A stretch of DNA of 64,000 nucleotides, from NCBI RefSeq assembly GCF_000328565.1, contig NC_019966.1:3038001-3102000 (forward strand). The letters are read 5' to 3'. Below, in pieces: positions 49,633-59,080 of the stretch; the first letter of the stretch is position 1, and the number at the start of each line of letters is the position of its first letter. The translations under genes were made by a program, and so were the position numbers. This stretch comes from Mycobacterium sp. JS623. GTDB lineage: Bacteria; Actinomycetota; Actinomycetes; Mycobacteriales; Mycobacteriaceae. The notes beneath the pieces are model-generated. The model was given only the letters and a program-made list of their open reading frames with translations. It did no database searches and was not told the DNA's origin.

Positions 49633-51009
49633 TCAGGCGGCCTGTTCGAAAAGTGGCGTGACCCGAGAGGCCGCAGGCCGGACGACGCGCAACGCGCGCG
49701 GATGCCGCGTGTGCAGCGCGACAAGCGAACCGGACCGAACGACGCCCAACGGCCCCTGGCGGGCGAAGCACGAGATCGCGCTTGCCCGTACGGCGAGCGC
49801 TGCCTTTGCCTGGCGGTATCCGAGCCGCATGCCCGCCGCGCAGATGATCAGAAGCCCGGCCATGCCCGGCAGCGCGAATGCGGCAAGCGCGGTCAATGAA
49901 GCGGGTGCCAGCACCGCCTTCACGGTGTGCTCAAGGAACGACAGCGCGTCCGCCGGACCGGCGCCGCCAATCGCCAGCGGGGCAGTCCCGGACAGCGACA
50001 GGTCCGCGCTCAAGCCTGCGACTGCAAGTCCACCGAGCGTTGCAGGCGCGATGACGTCGCCAAGCAACGGCATGCCTCCGCCGGGACCGATCGGAAGGAT
50101 CGGCCCGGTGAACGTTGTCGTTGGCAGCATCAGGCCCGCGCTTGCTGCGGCCGAAAGACCCGGACCGGAGGTGACGCCGACGGGTTCGGCTGTCGACCCG
50201 GCCGCGGCGACCATCAGGGAGTAGAGGTCGCCTGGTATGAGCGCTAGCGGCGCGACGGCGGCATTGACTATGCCGAGCATGATTTGAAGCGACGCCATGA
50301 CGTCGCCAAGCGGATTCCCGGAGTTAGGCAGTGCCGCGAGGGCCCCGGGCAGCATCAGCGCAACTCCGGCGACACTCGCGATTGTGTTGGTCAATGGCCG
50401 GAACGCTTCGAGGGCCGGCGTGAGCACTACGGTGGACGGTGGGGGGCCATTTGGATCCGATCCGGTGACGTTCATGGTCAGCGGAGTTGGGTTGGGATTG
50501 GCGGTCCCGGCTTTCTCGCCCGACTCAGCAGGGGCGGTGGTGATCACCGCGGGAGTGACCTCTGAGGACTCGGTGCTGGCGGCGCCGGTGTCCGGTGCCA
50601 CGGCGGGCGTCGTCGGTTTCACGTCTTCGGGCGTCGTCGGTTTCACGTCGGGCGTCACGGGTTTCTGCCCGACGGGGGGCTTTACGCCTGGTTTGCCGAG
50701 TGAACCGAGCGTCTGGAGAACGTTCTGAAGGGTGCTACTGATCGATGACAGCGGTTTATTAGCGCTACTAGCGACCGACGCAGGCGCGTTGACGTCTTTG
50801 GCCGTCCCGCCAGCCCCCTCGCTGGTGGAGGTGGACGGACCAGCCGCGTCGGTGGTGTCAGCTGCGGCGATCGCTCCACCGGCGCTCCCGATGAGGAGGC
50901 CTGTCGTCAGCATGAAGACACCCGCTGCGAGGCGCAGTTGCGTCGAAATCTTGGTCTCCTCCCACCAGCAAGCGATCTCGTCGGTAGGTAACGAAGGGTA
51001 TTCTCGCAC
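49633..51009 (-). CDS. Exported Ala/Pro/Thr-rich protein of unknown function
   Basis: 458 residues. Signal-like LRLAAGVFMLTTGLLIGSAG (cleavage near AIA-AA). A Thr/Pro/Ser-rich linker (residues about 50-190) contains a duplicated octapeptide, VKPTTPED then VKPTTPAV, from a 24-bp duplication at 50605-50652. Then come Gly/Ala-rich hydrophobic stretches, e.g. SVAGVALMLPGALAALPNSG and LTALAAFALPGMAGLLIICA, and a basic C-terminus (LVALHTRHPRALRVVRPAAS) that would stay in the cytoplasm. It resembles mycobacterial exported proteins of unknown role. The start at 51009 adds a 20-residue basic region before the signal. Confidence 0.68.
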   Translation of the reverse strand: MREYPSLPTDEIACWWEETKISTQLRLAAGVFMLTTGLLIGSAGGAIAAADTTDAAGPSTSTSEGAGGTAKDVNAPASVASSANKPLSSISSTLQNVLQTLGSLGKPGVKPPVGQKPVTPDVKPTTPEDVKPTTPAVAPDTGAASTESSEVTPAVITTAPAESGEKAGTANPNPTPLTMNVTGSDPNGPPPSTVVLTPALEAFRPLTNTIASVAGVALMLPGALAALPNSGNPLGDVMASLQIMLGIVNAAVAPLALIPGDLYSLMVAAAGSTAEPVGVTSGPGLSAAASAGLMLPTTTFTGPILPIGPGGGMPLLGDVIAPATLGGLAVAGLSADLSLSGTAPLAIGGAGPADALSFLEHTVKAVLAPASLTALAAFALPGMAGLLIICAAGMRLGYRQAKAALAVRASAISCFARQGPLGVVRSGSLVALHTRHPRALRVVRPAASRVTPLFEQAA

Positions 51010-51778
51010 AGTTTCGGTGTTTAACTAAGACGATTCTGCAGTGAAACCGGCTCAAAGGAAATGGGCAGCAAACGATTTCTGAAAGCCACCCAAAATGATC
51101 TTTCTCGCTTGCCGCGGGGAGCATACGAATTGGGTTTGCTGACATTGGTTGAGGCCCTGCGTTTCCCGGAGGAGGTCGACCTGGCGGGTCATTGACGCCA
51201 GCCCAGCGTTGACCCCCATCGGTCGGAATATCGTGGTATTGCACCGCGGTGGTATTGATGCATACCTGGCGAGCGGCCGGCGATCGGACCGTCCACCGTG
51301 ACGCGACTAAGTTTGCCGCGATGGTCGCGCCTGGGTTCGGCGCTAATTTGCGGGCTGGCCGGATCGCTGAGAATTCAACCCTCGATGCCCGCCGGCGGTC
51401 GGTCGCAAGCCGTGCCGTACGGGTGGGCGCCGACGGACACCCCGCGGTCGTCAAACGGTGTCGACCTGCGCGTGTCCAGCAAACAGTAAACAGGAGCCAT
51501 CCCCGGCAGGTCGGGACGGTGAACCGCATGGGCAGGCAGGCACGCAACGCCAGCCCCTGCGGCGGATTTTCAGGAGTTTCCATGCGGTACGTCTGTATTC
51601 AACAGGTCAATAGGTGGTAACAGCGCTGGTGGCCACGCCGATAAGGTCCCAGAGTCGGTGCTGTGCGCTTTCTCATCTTCACGAGATGACGCGCAGGAGC
51701 GGGCAAACTATGCTCGCTTCGGGTGAGGGCCTGACCCGCGACGGCGGCGTCGGTTACGCGACGAGAGTGGGGCATCAA
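51010..51778. other. 769-bp intergenic region without clear gene
   Basis: No frame has both a ribosome site and mycobacterial codon bias. A plus frame from 51298 (63 codons, basic start TRLSLPRWSRLGSALICGLA) looks slightly signal-like but is not convincing. A TATGCT box at 51709-51714 could be the -10 of the DUF7159 gene. The region between 51100 and 51300 may contain coding debris. Confidence 0.4.
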
Positions 51779-53245
51779 GTGCAATCGGTGTTGGGACTGT
51801 CGATGACATCCACCAGTGTTGGGTGGGTGCTTCTCGACGGACAGGGTCCTGACGCCGCCATTCTCGATCACGACGCATTCGACATTCTGTCCGCCGGAGA
51901 TGGTGGCGAAGGTGCTACCTCCCCGCATGCCGCGGCAGCCCGCGGCGCGCAGACCATCGCCACCGCGAGCGGCCACAACGTCGATGCCGTCCACGTCACG
52001 TGGACCGACGACGTCGAGAGCGACGCCACGGCACTGCTGAAGTCGTTGGCGGGCTTGGGGTTCGACAACGCGCACTCGATCTCCTTGAGCAATGCCGCGC
52101 AGGCGTGGGGGATCGAGGTCGGGCGCGAAGGTGCGCATGCCAAGACGGGGCTGTGTGTCCTCGAGCCTGATCTGGCAACGGTCATGATCATCGCCACCGG
52201 GGCGGGCACGGTGCTCACCGCCGTCACCGATACCCGCGAATCCACTGACGACCTTGTCGAGTGGCTGAGAACCGTCTTTAGCAAGGATGGCTGGCTACCG
52301 GAGTGTCTGTATCTCGTCGGGGCGCGTGCCGATCTCGATGAGGTCACCCGGCCGATCGCCGAGGCTCTGCCGATAGCCGTCTCCGACTCCGTCGACACCC
52401 AGGTCGCGCTTGCGCGTGGGGCGGCACTGGCGACGGTCAGCCAGGGCGAAACGACTTCGCCGGCGGCTACCGAGCCGCCTTGGCGGATATCGCTTGTCAA
52501 GAAACCGGCCTTTGCGACGGCAGAAACCGTTACGGCAGCGACGGCCAGCGGCACCGCCGCTACTCGGGTGATCGAGAAGCCGCGAATCGAACCGAAAGCC
52601 GGTTCATCGACCAGGCAACGACCGTGGCTGGTGGCGCACACGAAGAAGCTGACGATCGGTGCCGCGGCCATCGCGGTTTTCGGGGCCGCACTGTTTCTCG
52701 CAGCCGGTTCGGCGCTCAATGTCGAGAACTCCTCCGCACAAGCCGCAGACACTGCCGCCGAGGACACCTCGGTAACGTCGGTCAGTGTCCACACGGTTCC
52801 TCCGCAGCACGTTCCCCAGCTTCAACCGCTGGCCGCCGAACCACCGCCGTCCGTTCCTCCACCGCCTCCACCGCTTGAACCGCTGCCGCCCCCAGCGGAG
52901 CCCGTTGCGTCCATGGCACCCGAGCCGGTAGCCGTCCCAGCTCCGGTGTCGGCGGCTACGGCTGTGCCCCACGCAGTTCCGGCACCGACGCCCGTTGCGC
53001 CGCCGACAGTCGCGCCGCTAGCAGCGCCCGTTGCGCCGCCGACTGCAGCGCCGGCACCCTTTGCGCCACCACCTGCAGGGCCGGCACCGACGGTGCCGCC
53101 ACCTGCAGCGCCGGCACCCATCGCGCCACCACCTGCAGCGCCGCCACCGACCGTGCCGCCACCTCCGCCGGCGGAGGGTGCCGAGCCGCCGCCACCGGAC
53201 CCGTTGCAGCAGGTGTTGAGCCCGTTGTTCGGCGGGCTGCCCTGA
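51779..53245 (+). CDS. DUF7159-family membrane protein with Pro-rich tail
   Basis: 488 residues from GTG 51779. The first 230 residues are an actin-like/ASKHA-type domain, VLGLSMTSTSVGWVLLDGQG, DAVHVTWTDDVESDATALLK, NAAQAWGIEVGREGAHAKTG, CLYLVGARADLDEVTRPIAE. One membrane helix (KKLTIGAAAIAVFGAALFLA) follows, then about 150 residues of extracytoplasmic Pro/Ala/Val-rich sequence with a decapeptide repeated four times. Mycobacteria have many members of this family with such tails; function is not known. It probably spans the membrane, with the tail reaching through the wall. A longer reading to 51614 is unlikely. Confidence 0.8.
   Translation: MQSVLGLSMTSTSVGWVLLDGQGPDAAILDHDAFDILSAGDGGEGATSPHAAAARGAQTIATASGHNVDAVHVTWTDDVESDATALLKSLAGLGFDNAHSISLSNAAQAWGIEVGREGAHAKTGLCVLEPDLATVMIIATGAGTVLTAVTDTRESTDDLVEWLRTVFSKDGWLPECLYLVGARADLDEVTRPIAEALPIAVSDSVDTQVALARGAALATVSQGETTSPAATEPPWRISLVKKPAFATAETVTAATASGTAATRVIEKPRIEPKAGSSTRQRPWLVAHTKKLTIGAAAIAVFGAALFLAAGSALNVENSSAQAADTAAEDTSVTSVSVHTVPPQHVPQLQPLAAEPPPSVPPPPPPLEPLPPPAEPVASMAPEPVAVPAPVSAATAVPHAVPAPTPVAPPTVAPLAAPVAPPTAAPAPFAPPPAGPAPTVPPPAAPAPIAPPPAAPPPTVPPPPPAEGAEPPPPDPLQQVLSPLFGGLP
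53042..53161 (+). repeat. Four 30-bp tandem repeats coding a Pro/Ala decapeptide
   Basis: Four in-phase 30-bp units marked by CTGCAG every 30 bases (53043, 53073, 53103, 53133) code for TAAPAPFAPP, PAGPAPTVPP, PAAPAPIAPP and PAAPPPTVPP. Units 2 and 4 share TVPP, units 1 and 3 share APP endings, suggesting duplication of a 60-bp pair. Repeat number is likely to vary between strains. Confidence 0.85.
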
Positions 53246-53248
53246 CAG

Positions 53249-53887
53249 TTAGTGCTTGACGCCGATGGTGATCAAGTCCGACAGCACCAGCGTCCACGCA
53301 GGCCGGCGGACACGGTGTTGATCGCTGACCGCAAAGCCCGCGTCCTCGAATAGTGCCCGCATCTCCGAGGGAGACGGGTTGTGCGCGGGGTTGAGCCGGT
53401 TGGCAGACAGCCGATGCAAGGGGAGCACCTGGCGCGGACTCAAGGTCGTCACCGCCGCCAGACCGCCTGGGGCAAGAACTCGGTAAAAATCACGCAGCGC
53501 GGCGGGTTGGTCGAAGAAATGAAACGCCGAAGTGGTCACGACCGCGTCCAGCGTGCCGTCCTCGAACGGGAGATGCTCGGCAGGTCCCTTGCACCACTGC
53601 ACGTCTGACGAGCGGACCTTGGCCTGAGCGAGCATGCCGTCAGACATGTCAACGCCGTAGACCTCGTCAAGGTGCAGCTCGCTCGCGATACGGGCGGCGA
53701 GAATACCTGTGCCACAAGCGATATCGGCCGCCCGCCGGGCGTCGCTGGCCCTCAGCGCGGCGATCACCTCATCTTGCGCCGGCCGGTATACCCACTGCTG
53801 AAGAAACGGCAGATCGTACAACGGAGCGGCGATGCTCCAGAACTGTGTGACCGCGTCGTTGAGCGTCCGGCGCGGCACTGACGTCAC
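53249..53887 (-). CDS. SAM-dependent methyltransferase
   Basis: 212 residues, class I Rossmann fold: RRAADIACGTGILAARIASE is the SAM loop (motif I), LDEVYGVDMSDGMLAQAKVR is motif II, and LDAVVTTSAFHFFDQPAALR with LAPGGLAAVTTLSPRQ are post-motifs. A UbiE/Methyltransf_11-type small-molecule or lipid methylase. GTG 53887 overlaps the stop of the DUF5078 gene by GTGA, so it belongs to the mmpSL operon and may methylate the lipid or siderophore handled by it. Its stop is three bases from that of the convergent DUF7159 gene. Confidence 0.87.
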   Translation of the reverse strand: MTSVPRRTLNDAVTQFWSIAAPLYDLPFLQQWVYRPAQDEVIAALRASDARRAADIACGTGILAARIASELHLDEVYGVDMSDGMLAQAKVRSSDVQWCKGPAEHLPFEDGTLDAVVTTSAFHFFDQPAALRDFYRVLAPGGLAAVTTLSPRQVLPLHRLSANRLNPAHNPSPSEMRALFEDAGFAVSDQHRVRRPAWTLVLSDLITIGVKH

Positions 53888-54327
53888 CAGTTCCAGACCG
53901 TGGGGTCGGTTGGCGGATAGTTCATGCAGATGTCGGTGCCGTGAGCGGCGACGCCCTTGTTGTTGAAGAACAGTTTGGCCCAGTTGCCCCAGTGGGTGGC
54001 CATCTGCTCGTAGTAGACGTTGGTCGCGGTGTCTTCTGAATATTGGCGCCGTGCGGCGTAATCGAGGGAGAAGAACCAGTAGATGCGGTCTCGGGCGGCG
54101 TCTTGGACGTCGACGGGCCGGTTCTTGTAGTCGGTCATGTAACGCTCGTAGTAGACCGGCTCGACGTCGCGCACGGCGGCCATGTACTGGTCGACGGTAC
54201 AGGTGGTCTTCAGGATCCGATTCGGGATCGGGTAGTCGTCACTGGCGTCAGCCGAGGCGACCGCGGGAACTATCGTCGCCGCCACGCTCACCACAGCCGC
54301 CGCGACACTCGCTTTGATCCACATCAT
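53884..54327 (-). CDS. DUF5078-like secreted protein
   Basis: 147 residues with a Sec signal (VAAAVVSVAATIVPAVASAD, cleavage near ASA-DA). The mature part is helical and aromatic: ILKTTCTVDQYMAAVRDVEP, YMTDYKNRPVDVQDAARDRI and DTATNVYYEQMATHWGNWAK, with a conserved Cys pair. This matches mycobacterial DUF5078 (Rv-type secreted proteins, function not defined). Start 54327 or the next codon. Fourth in the operon after mmpL and DUF732, overlapped by the methyltransferase start. Confidence 0.82.
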   Translation of the reverse strand: MMWIKASVAAAVVSVAATIVPAVASADASDDYPIPNRILKTTCTVDQYMAAVRDVEPVYYERYMTDYKNRPVDVQDAARDRIYWFFSLDYAARRQYSEDTATNVYYEQMATHWGNWAKLFFNNKGVAAHGTDICMNYPPTDPTVWNW

Positions 54328-54335
54328 CTGGCTCC

Positions 54336-54674
54336 TTACTGGTGGGCGGCTGCGTCGAGTACCGGCAGTTTATCGGGGCAGTAATACCGAAGCGAAGCCC
54401 CGAGGAACTGCCACGCCTGCTCGGTGGTGCTGCCCTTCGGCAGCTGAAGGAAGACGAACTTCGCGGACTTGTCGGCATCCTGGTCCAGCCCGTTGTACAG
54501 CCGCTTACACGTGATCTTGCCGATCCACGCGTTGTAGTCCTTCTGGCCGTAAATGCCATACGTGTGGAGCTCGTTAGAGAAATCCGTATCCGGATCGGCG
54601 TACGCCGGCGCGGCAAAAACCAACGCAGGTGCTATCGCTGCCACGGCAACCGAAGCGAGTCTAAATCCCTTCAT
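54336..54674 (-). CDS. DUF732-family secreted protein
   Basis: 112 residues from ATG 54674. Signal RLASVAVAAIAPALVFAAPA, cleavage after AYA-DP. The DUF732 pattern DTDFSNELHTYGIYGQKDYN, then a Cys in ITCKRLYNGL and SLRYYCPDKLPVLDAA, one disulfide. DUF732 proteins are abundant small exported helical proteins of mycobacteria with no assigned function. Seven bases after mmpL, so in its operon. Confidence 0.88.
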   Translation of the reverse strand: MKGFRLASVAVAAIAPALVFAAPAYADPDTDFSNELHTYGIYGQKDYNAWIGKITCKRLYNGLDQDADKSAKFVFLQLPKGSTTEQAWQFLGASLRYYCPDKLPVLDAAAHQ

Positions 54675-54681
54675 CACACAC

Positions 54682-57588
54682 CTATCTAATTGGGCCCGTT
54701 GGGTTTTCATCAGCAGTACCGCCACTGCCGACGCTGATCGGGGTGTCGGCCGAGTGTCGCGCCGGTTTCGGCCACGGCACCGGCTTTGGCCGGGTGCGTA
54801 CGTTCTGCGGCCACCAGAACCAGCGGCCCATCATCGCCGCGATCGACGGCGTCATGAACGAGCGGATCACAAGCGTGTCGAACAGCAAGCCCAGGCCGAT
54901 CGTCGTGCCCACCTGACCGACCACGACCAGATCGCTGACCACCATCGACATCATGGTGAATGCGAACACCAGTCCGGCAGACGTGACCACCGCACCGGTA
55001 CCCGCCATCGATCTGATGATGCCAGTCTTGATGCCGGCGTGTATCTCTTCCTTGAATCTGGACACCAACAATAGGTTGTAGTCCGACCCGACCGCCAGCA
55101 GGATGATCACCGACATCGCCAGGATCATCCAGTGCAGCGGCATGCCGAGGATGTGCTCCCAGATCAGCACGGATAGACCGAACGAAGTGCCCAAGGACAA
55201 CAGCACGGTGCCGACGATGACCGCCGAGGCGATCACCGCTCGGGTGAGCAACAGCATGATGATGAAAATCAAACAGAGCGAGGATATGCCGGCGATCAGA
55301 AGGTCCCAGTTCGAACCCTCCTGCATGTCCTTATAGGTGGACGCGGTGCCCGCCAGATAAATCTTCGAGCCCTCCAATGGCGTGCCCTTGATGGCCTCGA
55401 ACGCCGCATTCTTGATCTGCGGAATCAGCTTGATGCCCTCAGGGGTCGCAGGGTCACCTTCGTGAGAGATGATGAACCGCACGGCTTTTCCATCCGGCGA
55501 GACGAACATCTTCATGCCCCGCTTGAAATCCGCGTTGTCGAAGACCTCGGGTGGCAGATAGAACGAATCGTCGTTCTTCGATGCATCGAACGCCTGGCCC
55601 ATGGCCCCTTGGTTCTCTTGCATCGCCTTCATCTGGTCCTGCTGACTCTTCTGGCTCTGGTACATCGTCAACGAGATGTTCTTCATGCTCTGCATCGTCT
55701 CGATCATCGACGGCATCAGAGCGACCATCTGAGGCATCAAGGTGTCCAGGCGCTCCATGTCGGGAAGCAGGTTTTTGATGTCGTCGGTCATCGTGTCGAT
55801 GCCGTCAAGGGTGTCGAAGATCGATCTGATCGACCAGCAGACGGGAATGTCGAAGCAGTGCGGTTCCCAGTAGAAGTAGTTGCGCAGCGGTCGGAAGAAG
55901 TCGTCGAAATCGGCGATGTGATCGCGCAATTCCTCGATGTCGACCGTCATGCCTTTCATCTTCTCGACCATGCTGTGCGTGGTGGCCGCCATCTGCACGG
56001 TTATGCTCTGCATTCGCTGCATCGTGTCGATGGAGGTCTGCATGTCATTGGCCTGCTTGAGCATGTTGGCCATGACCTTGTCCATGTAGTCCTGATTCAT
56101 CTGCTGGGTAGTGCCCTGCATGCTGATCAGGAACGGGATCGAGGTGTGCTCGATCGGGGTGCCCTCAGGCCGGGTAATCGACTGCACCCTGCCGACGCCG
56201 GGAATGTGGAAGATGCCCTTGGCAATTCGGTCGATCACCAACATGTCCGCCGAGTTGCGCACATCGTGGTCGGTTTCCACCAGCAGCATCTCCGGGTTCA
56301 TCCGGGCCTGCGGGAAATGCCGGTCTGCCGCGGCATACCCGAGATTCGCGGGGATGTCCTTGGGCAGATAATTGCGGTCGTTGTAGCTCGGCTTGTACGA
56401 CGGCAGTGCAAGCAGCCCGATCAGTGCCAGCGCAACGGATGCCGCCAGGATCGGTCCCGGCCAACGCACCACGGCGGTACCCATCCGGCGCCAGCCGCGA
56501 GTCTTCATCGCCCGCTTGGGATCGAACAGACCGAATCGGCTGCAGATCGTCAACAGCGCAGGCGCCATCGTCAGTGCTGCGGCCACTGCGACGAGCATGC
56601 CGATCGCCAATGGAATGCCCAGCGTCTGGAAGTAGGGCAACCTCGTGAAGTGCAGACAGAAGGTCGCACCCGCAATGGTCAGACCCGACCCGAGAATGAC
56701 GTGGGCGGTGCCGTGATACATGGTGTAGAAAGCGGTTTCGCGATCTTCGCCGTTCTCACGGGCTTCGTGATATCTGCCGACGAGGAAGATCGCATAGTCC
56801 GTTCCCGCGGCTATCGCTAGCGTCGTGAGCAGATTGACGGCGAACGTCGACAATCCGATCAAGTCGTAATAACCAAGGGCAGCAACGATTCCTCGGGCAG
56901 CCGCCAGCTCGATGAACATCATTACCAAGACGAGTAGGACGGTGACGATGGATCGGTAGACAAACAGCAGCATCACCAAGATGACCAAGATGGTGATGCC
57001 AGTGATCAGCTGGATGCTCTTGTCGCCGGCGTGGTGCTGATCGTTGGTCAGAGGCGCCGGCCCCGTGACGTAAGCCTTGAGACCCGGTGGCGGAGAAGAT
57101 TTGTCGACGATGTCGCGGACCGCTTGCACGGAATCGTTCGCCAGGCTCTCGCCCTGGTTACCCGACAGATAGACCTGGACGTAGGCGGCCTTGCCGTCGG
57201 CGCTCTGCGCCCCCGACGCGGTGAGTGGGTCGCCCCAGAAGTCTTGAATGTGTTCGACGTGCTTCTTGTCGGCTCGCAGCTTGTCGATCAGGCTGTCGTA
57301 GTACTTGTGCGCGGAATCGCCGAGCGCCTGGTCGCCCTCGAGGACGATCATCGCCGAGCTGTTCGAGTCGAACTCCTGGAACGTCTTACCGATGCGCTGC
57401 ATCGCCTCCAGCGACGGTGCATCGTTGGGCGCCAACGACACCGCGTGCGCCTCGCCGACCTTCTCCAGCTGCGGGGCGATGACGTTGACTACCACGACGA
57501 TCGCTATCCAGCCGAGGAAGATCGGCACGGAGAACAGCCGGATGAAGCGCGGAATTATCGGGTGGGCCCCAATGTGGGTATTGCTCAT
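54682..57588 (-). CDS. mmpL: MmpL-family RND lipid transporter
   Basis: 968 residues, twelve membrane helices in two halves with large extracytoplasmic domains; the second loop has a long Met/Gln-rich coiled coil ([40 protein letters not shown]) as in MmpL4/5/10-like members. Proton-relay motifs are [20 protein letters not shown] and [23 protein letters not shown] proteins of this type use the proton gradient to move glycolipids, siderophores or drugs across the membrane. ATG 57588 overlaps the mmpS stop by ATGA. The subgroup with an MmpS partner is typical for siderophore or lipid export (MmpS4/L4, MmpS5/L5). Confidence 0.93.
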   Translation of the reverse strand: MSNTHIGAHPIIPRFIRLFSVPIFLGWIAIVVVVNVIAPQLEKVGEAHAVSLAPNDAPSLEAMQRIGKTFQEFDSNSSAMIVLEGDQALGDSAHKYYDSLIDKLRADKKHVEHIQDFWGDPLTASGAQSADGKAAYVQVYLSGNQGESLANDSVQAVRDIVDKSSPPPGLKAYVTGPAPLTNDQHHAGDKSIQLITGITILVILVMLLFVYRSIVTVLLVLVMMFIELAAARGIVAALGYYDLIGLSTFAVNLLTTLAIAAGTDYAIFLVGRYHEARENGEDRETAFYTMYHGTAHVILGSGLTIAGATFCLHFTRLPYFQTLGIPLAIGMLVAVAAALTMAPALLTICSRFGLFDPKRAMKTRGWRRMGTAVVRWPGPILAASVALALIGLLALPSYKPSYNDRNYLPKDIPANLGYAAADRHFPQARMNPEMLLVETDHDVRNSADMLVIDRIAKGIFHIPGVGRVQSITRPEGTPIEHTSIPFLISMQGTTQQMNQDYMDKVMANMLKQANDMQTSIDTMQRMQSITVQMAATTHSMVEKMKGMTVDIEELRDHIADFDDFFRPLRNYFYWEPHCFDIPVCWSIRSIFDTLDGIDTMTDDIKNLLPDMERLDTLMPQMVALMPSMIETMQSMKNISLTMYQSQKSQQDQMKAMQENQGAMGQAFDASKNDDSFYLPPEVFDNADFKRGMKMFVSPDGKAVRFIISHEGDPATPEGIKLIPQIKNAAFEAIKGTPLEGSKIYLAGTASTYKDMQEGSNWDLLIAGISSLCLIFIIMLLLTRAVIASAVIVGTVLLSLGTSFGLSVLIWEHILGMPLHWMILAMSVIILLAVGSDYNLLLVSRFKEEIHAGIKTGIIRSMAGTGAVVTSAGLVFAFTMMSMVVSDLVVVGQVGTTIGLGLLFDTLVIRSFMTPSIAAMMGRWFWWPQNVRTRPKPVPWPKPARHSADTPISVGSGGTADENPTGPIR

Positions 57589-58013
57589 GCCGACTTCACC
57601 AAGCAGAAGGTCTGGGCGTTCACGCCGTCGGTCGTCCTCTCGTCCTTGATGACACCATCGACGGTGATGCGGCACGTGATGGAACTGCCGTCGCTCTGGG
57701 CGACGATGTTCGGGCTAGCTGCGGGGGCCGTCGTGGTCAGGGTCAACTGCCACGGGATCGCTGTATCGAGGACCTTCTGAGGCTGCGCGTCGAGATCGAG
57801 ATAGTTGATGGTGGCGATGGCCCCGTCGCCGAAGATCTCGTATTTGACGACCTTGGGGTTGAACGGCTCGGGGTCGTTGACCAGGCCGGCACCCGGCTTG
57901 GTCAGCACCGTGTGGCCGAAGAACCCGCGGAAGCGGTCCACCACGAACACTGCGATGACCACTACAAGCAGGATCACCAGCAGCACCCAAATGCGCTTTG
58001 CAAAACGCAACAT
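57585..58013 (-). CDS. mmpS: MmpS-family membrane protein
   Basis: 142 residues. One N-terminal membrane helix ([20 protein letters not shown]) is followed by a beta-rich extracytoplasmic domain: [40 protein letters not shown] and [20 protein letters not shown] with a Cys pair (ITC, TFC). MmpS proteins are periplasmic partners of MmpL. The ATG has no strong ribosome site in view; the stop overlaps mmpL. The 80 bp before it contain a GGCTA-TAACT-TAGCC repeat (58049-58063), perhaps an internal promoter or operator. Confidence 0.92.
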   Translation of the reverse strand: MLRFAKRIWVLLVILLVVVIAVFVVDRFRGFFGHTVLTKPGAGLVNDPEPFNPKVVKYEIFGDGAIATINYLDLDAQPQKVLDTAIPWQLTLTTTAPAASPNIVAQSDGSSITCRITVDGVIKDERTTDGVNAQTFCLVKSA

Positions 58014-58093
58014 CAGACGATTCGCTCCCGTGTGTTCAAGGCAGTCGCGGCTATAACTTAGCCGGTATAACTTCTCATCGCGAGACCATTACC

Positions 58094-58747
58094 TCAAGTA
58101 ACTGTGTTGCTGGTCACCTCCTGGTCAGGGGGGCGGACTGGGTCACTGGGCCGCTCCCATGACGGCATTTCGAATTGGTCGAGGCAGCGCTCGATGAAAG
58201 CCAATGCCTGATCGTGGCCGCGGGTGATGCCGAGGCCCTGCTCGTGGATCACCATGCGCGCCAGCCCGCCCATGATCATCGACATGACCACCGGCGGGAA
58301 CTGTTCGAGGTCGATGCCACGGGCCTTCAATGCCAGGGTCACGACGCCTTCTTCAAGGTCGCGGAATCGCATTGCGTAGGCCGAGATCTCGCTGCGGATC
58401 GCCTTGCGATGGTTGGCCATCGCCAAGAACTCGGTGAACAGTTGGGCGTCGGTCGCACTGTTGAGCAGCCACAGCGCGTGCAGTGGCTTCGCCTGGGCGA
58501 TCGCCTGGCGTTGATGTTCCAGATTGCTCTCGGCCTTATCGCGCAGCACCGCGATGAACAGGTCGTCCATGCTGGGGAAGTAGTAGTGCACCAACGCGGG
58601 CTTGACGCCCGCCTTGGCGGCGACCCGCCGCGACGTCGCGGCTGCATAACCCTCTTCGAGCATGATTTGGGCGGTCGCCTCGATCAGAGCCTCGCGCGTC
58701 GCCTCCCGACCAATTCGTGGCCGCTCGTCAGCGGGGCGTCTGATCAT
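58094..58747 (-). CDS. TetR-family regulator of the mmpS-mmpL operon
   Basis: 217 residues. Helix-turn-helix: REALIEATAQIMLEEGYAAA, then TSRRVAAKAGVKPALVHYYF. The ligand domain is helical, with LFTEFLAMANHRKAIRSEIS. It is first in the run TetR-mmpS-mmpL-DUF732-DUF5078-methyltransferase, all on the minus strand. It resembles the MmpR5-type arrangement in which a local TetR/MarR protein represses an MmpS/MmpL pair and loss of it causes overexport. An 18-bp perfect palindrome 15 bp upstream is its likely operator. Confidence 0.88.
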   Translation of the reverse strand: MIRRPADERPRIGREATREALIEATAQIMLEEGYAAATSRRVAAKAGVKPALVHYYFPSMDDLFIAVLRDKAESNLEHQRQAIAQAKPLHALWLLNSATDAQLFTEFLAMANHRKAIRSEISAYAMRFRDLEEGVVTLALKARGIDLEQFPPVVMSMIMGGLARMVIHEQGLGITRGHDQALAFIERCLDQFEMPSWERPSDPVRPPDQEVTSNTVT

Positions 58748-58762
58748 GAAGGCAGACTAACG

Positions 58763-58780
58763 GTTGGGCGACCGCCCAAC
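58763..58780. promoter_or_regulatory. Perfect 18-bp palindrome, likely TetR operator
   Basis: GTTGGGCG-AC-CGCCCAAC: perfect 8-base arms with a 2-base centre, between the TetR start (58747) and the end of the DUF6457 gene (58786). The position fits autoregulation of the TetR gene and thereby of the mmpS-mmpL operon. The binding protein is inferred. Confidence 0.75.
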
Positions 58781-58785
58781 AACCG

Positions 58786-59043
58786 CTACGTGTTATCGGG
58801 CGTGGCGGGCGGCAGTAGCGCCTCGAGCCGTCCGAGCGCGTCATTGAGCGCCTCCGTGCGTTCTACCCCGCCCGCGAGCGTTCGACCGACCGCGCAGCCG
58901 ATGACGAACGTCGAGAGCGGAGTCATCTTGCGCTCGACGCGATGCGCGACGTCGCCCGCCGCGTCGAGCAGCCGCGACATCTCGGCGGACGTCAAGGGCA
59001 CCTCACCAAGGCTGCGGGCGAGCTCGTCGATCCAGTTGTCCAT
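58786..59043 (-). CDS. DUF6457-family protein
   Basis: 85 residues, helical: NWIDELARSLGEVPLTSAEM, SRLLDAAGDVAHRVERKMTP and STFVIGCAVGRTLAGGVERT. This matches the short actinobacterial DUF6457 proteins, which often lie beside molybdopterin or oxidoreductase genes; function unknown. Start ATG 59043, divergent from the Rieske oxygenase gene, 54 bp apart. Stop just before the TetR operator. Confidence 0.75.
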   Translation of the reverse strand: MDNWIDELARSLGEVPLTSAEMSRLLDAAGDVAHRVERKMTPLSTFVIGCAVGRTLAGGVERTEALNDALGRLEALLPPATPDNT

Positions 59044-59080
59044 GTCGTCCTCTTTACTCCTCCGGCGAACTTGCTATTTT

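Noticed and set aside
51298..51489. 63-codon plus frame with a slightly signal-like start
   Set aside because: No ribosome site, weak codon bias and no recognisable family.
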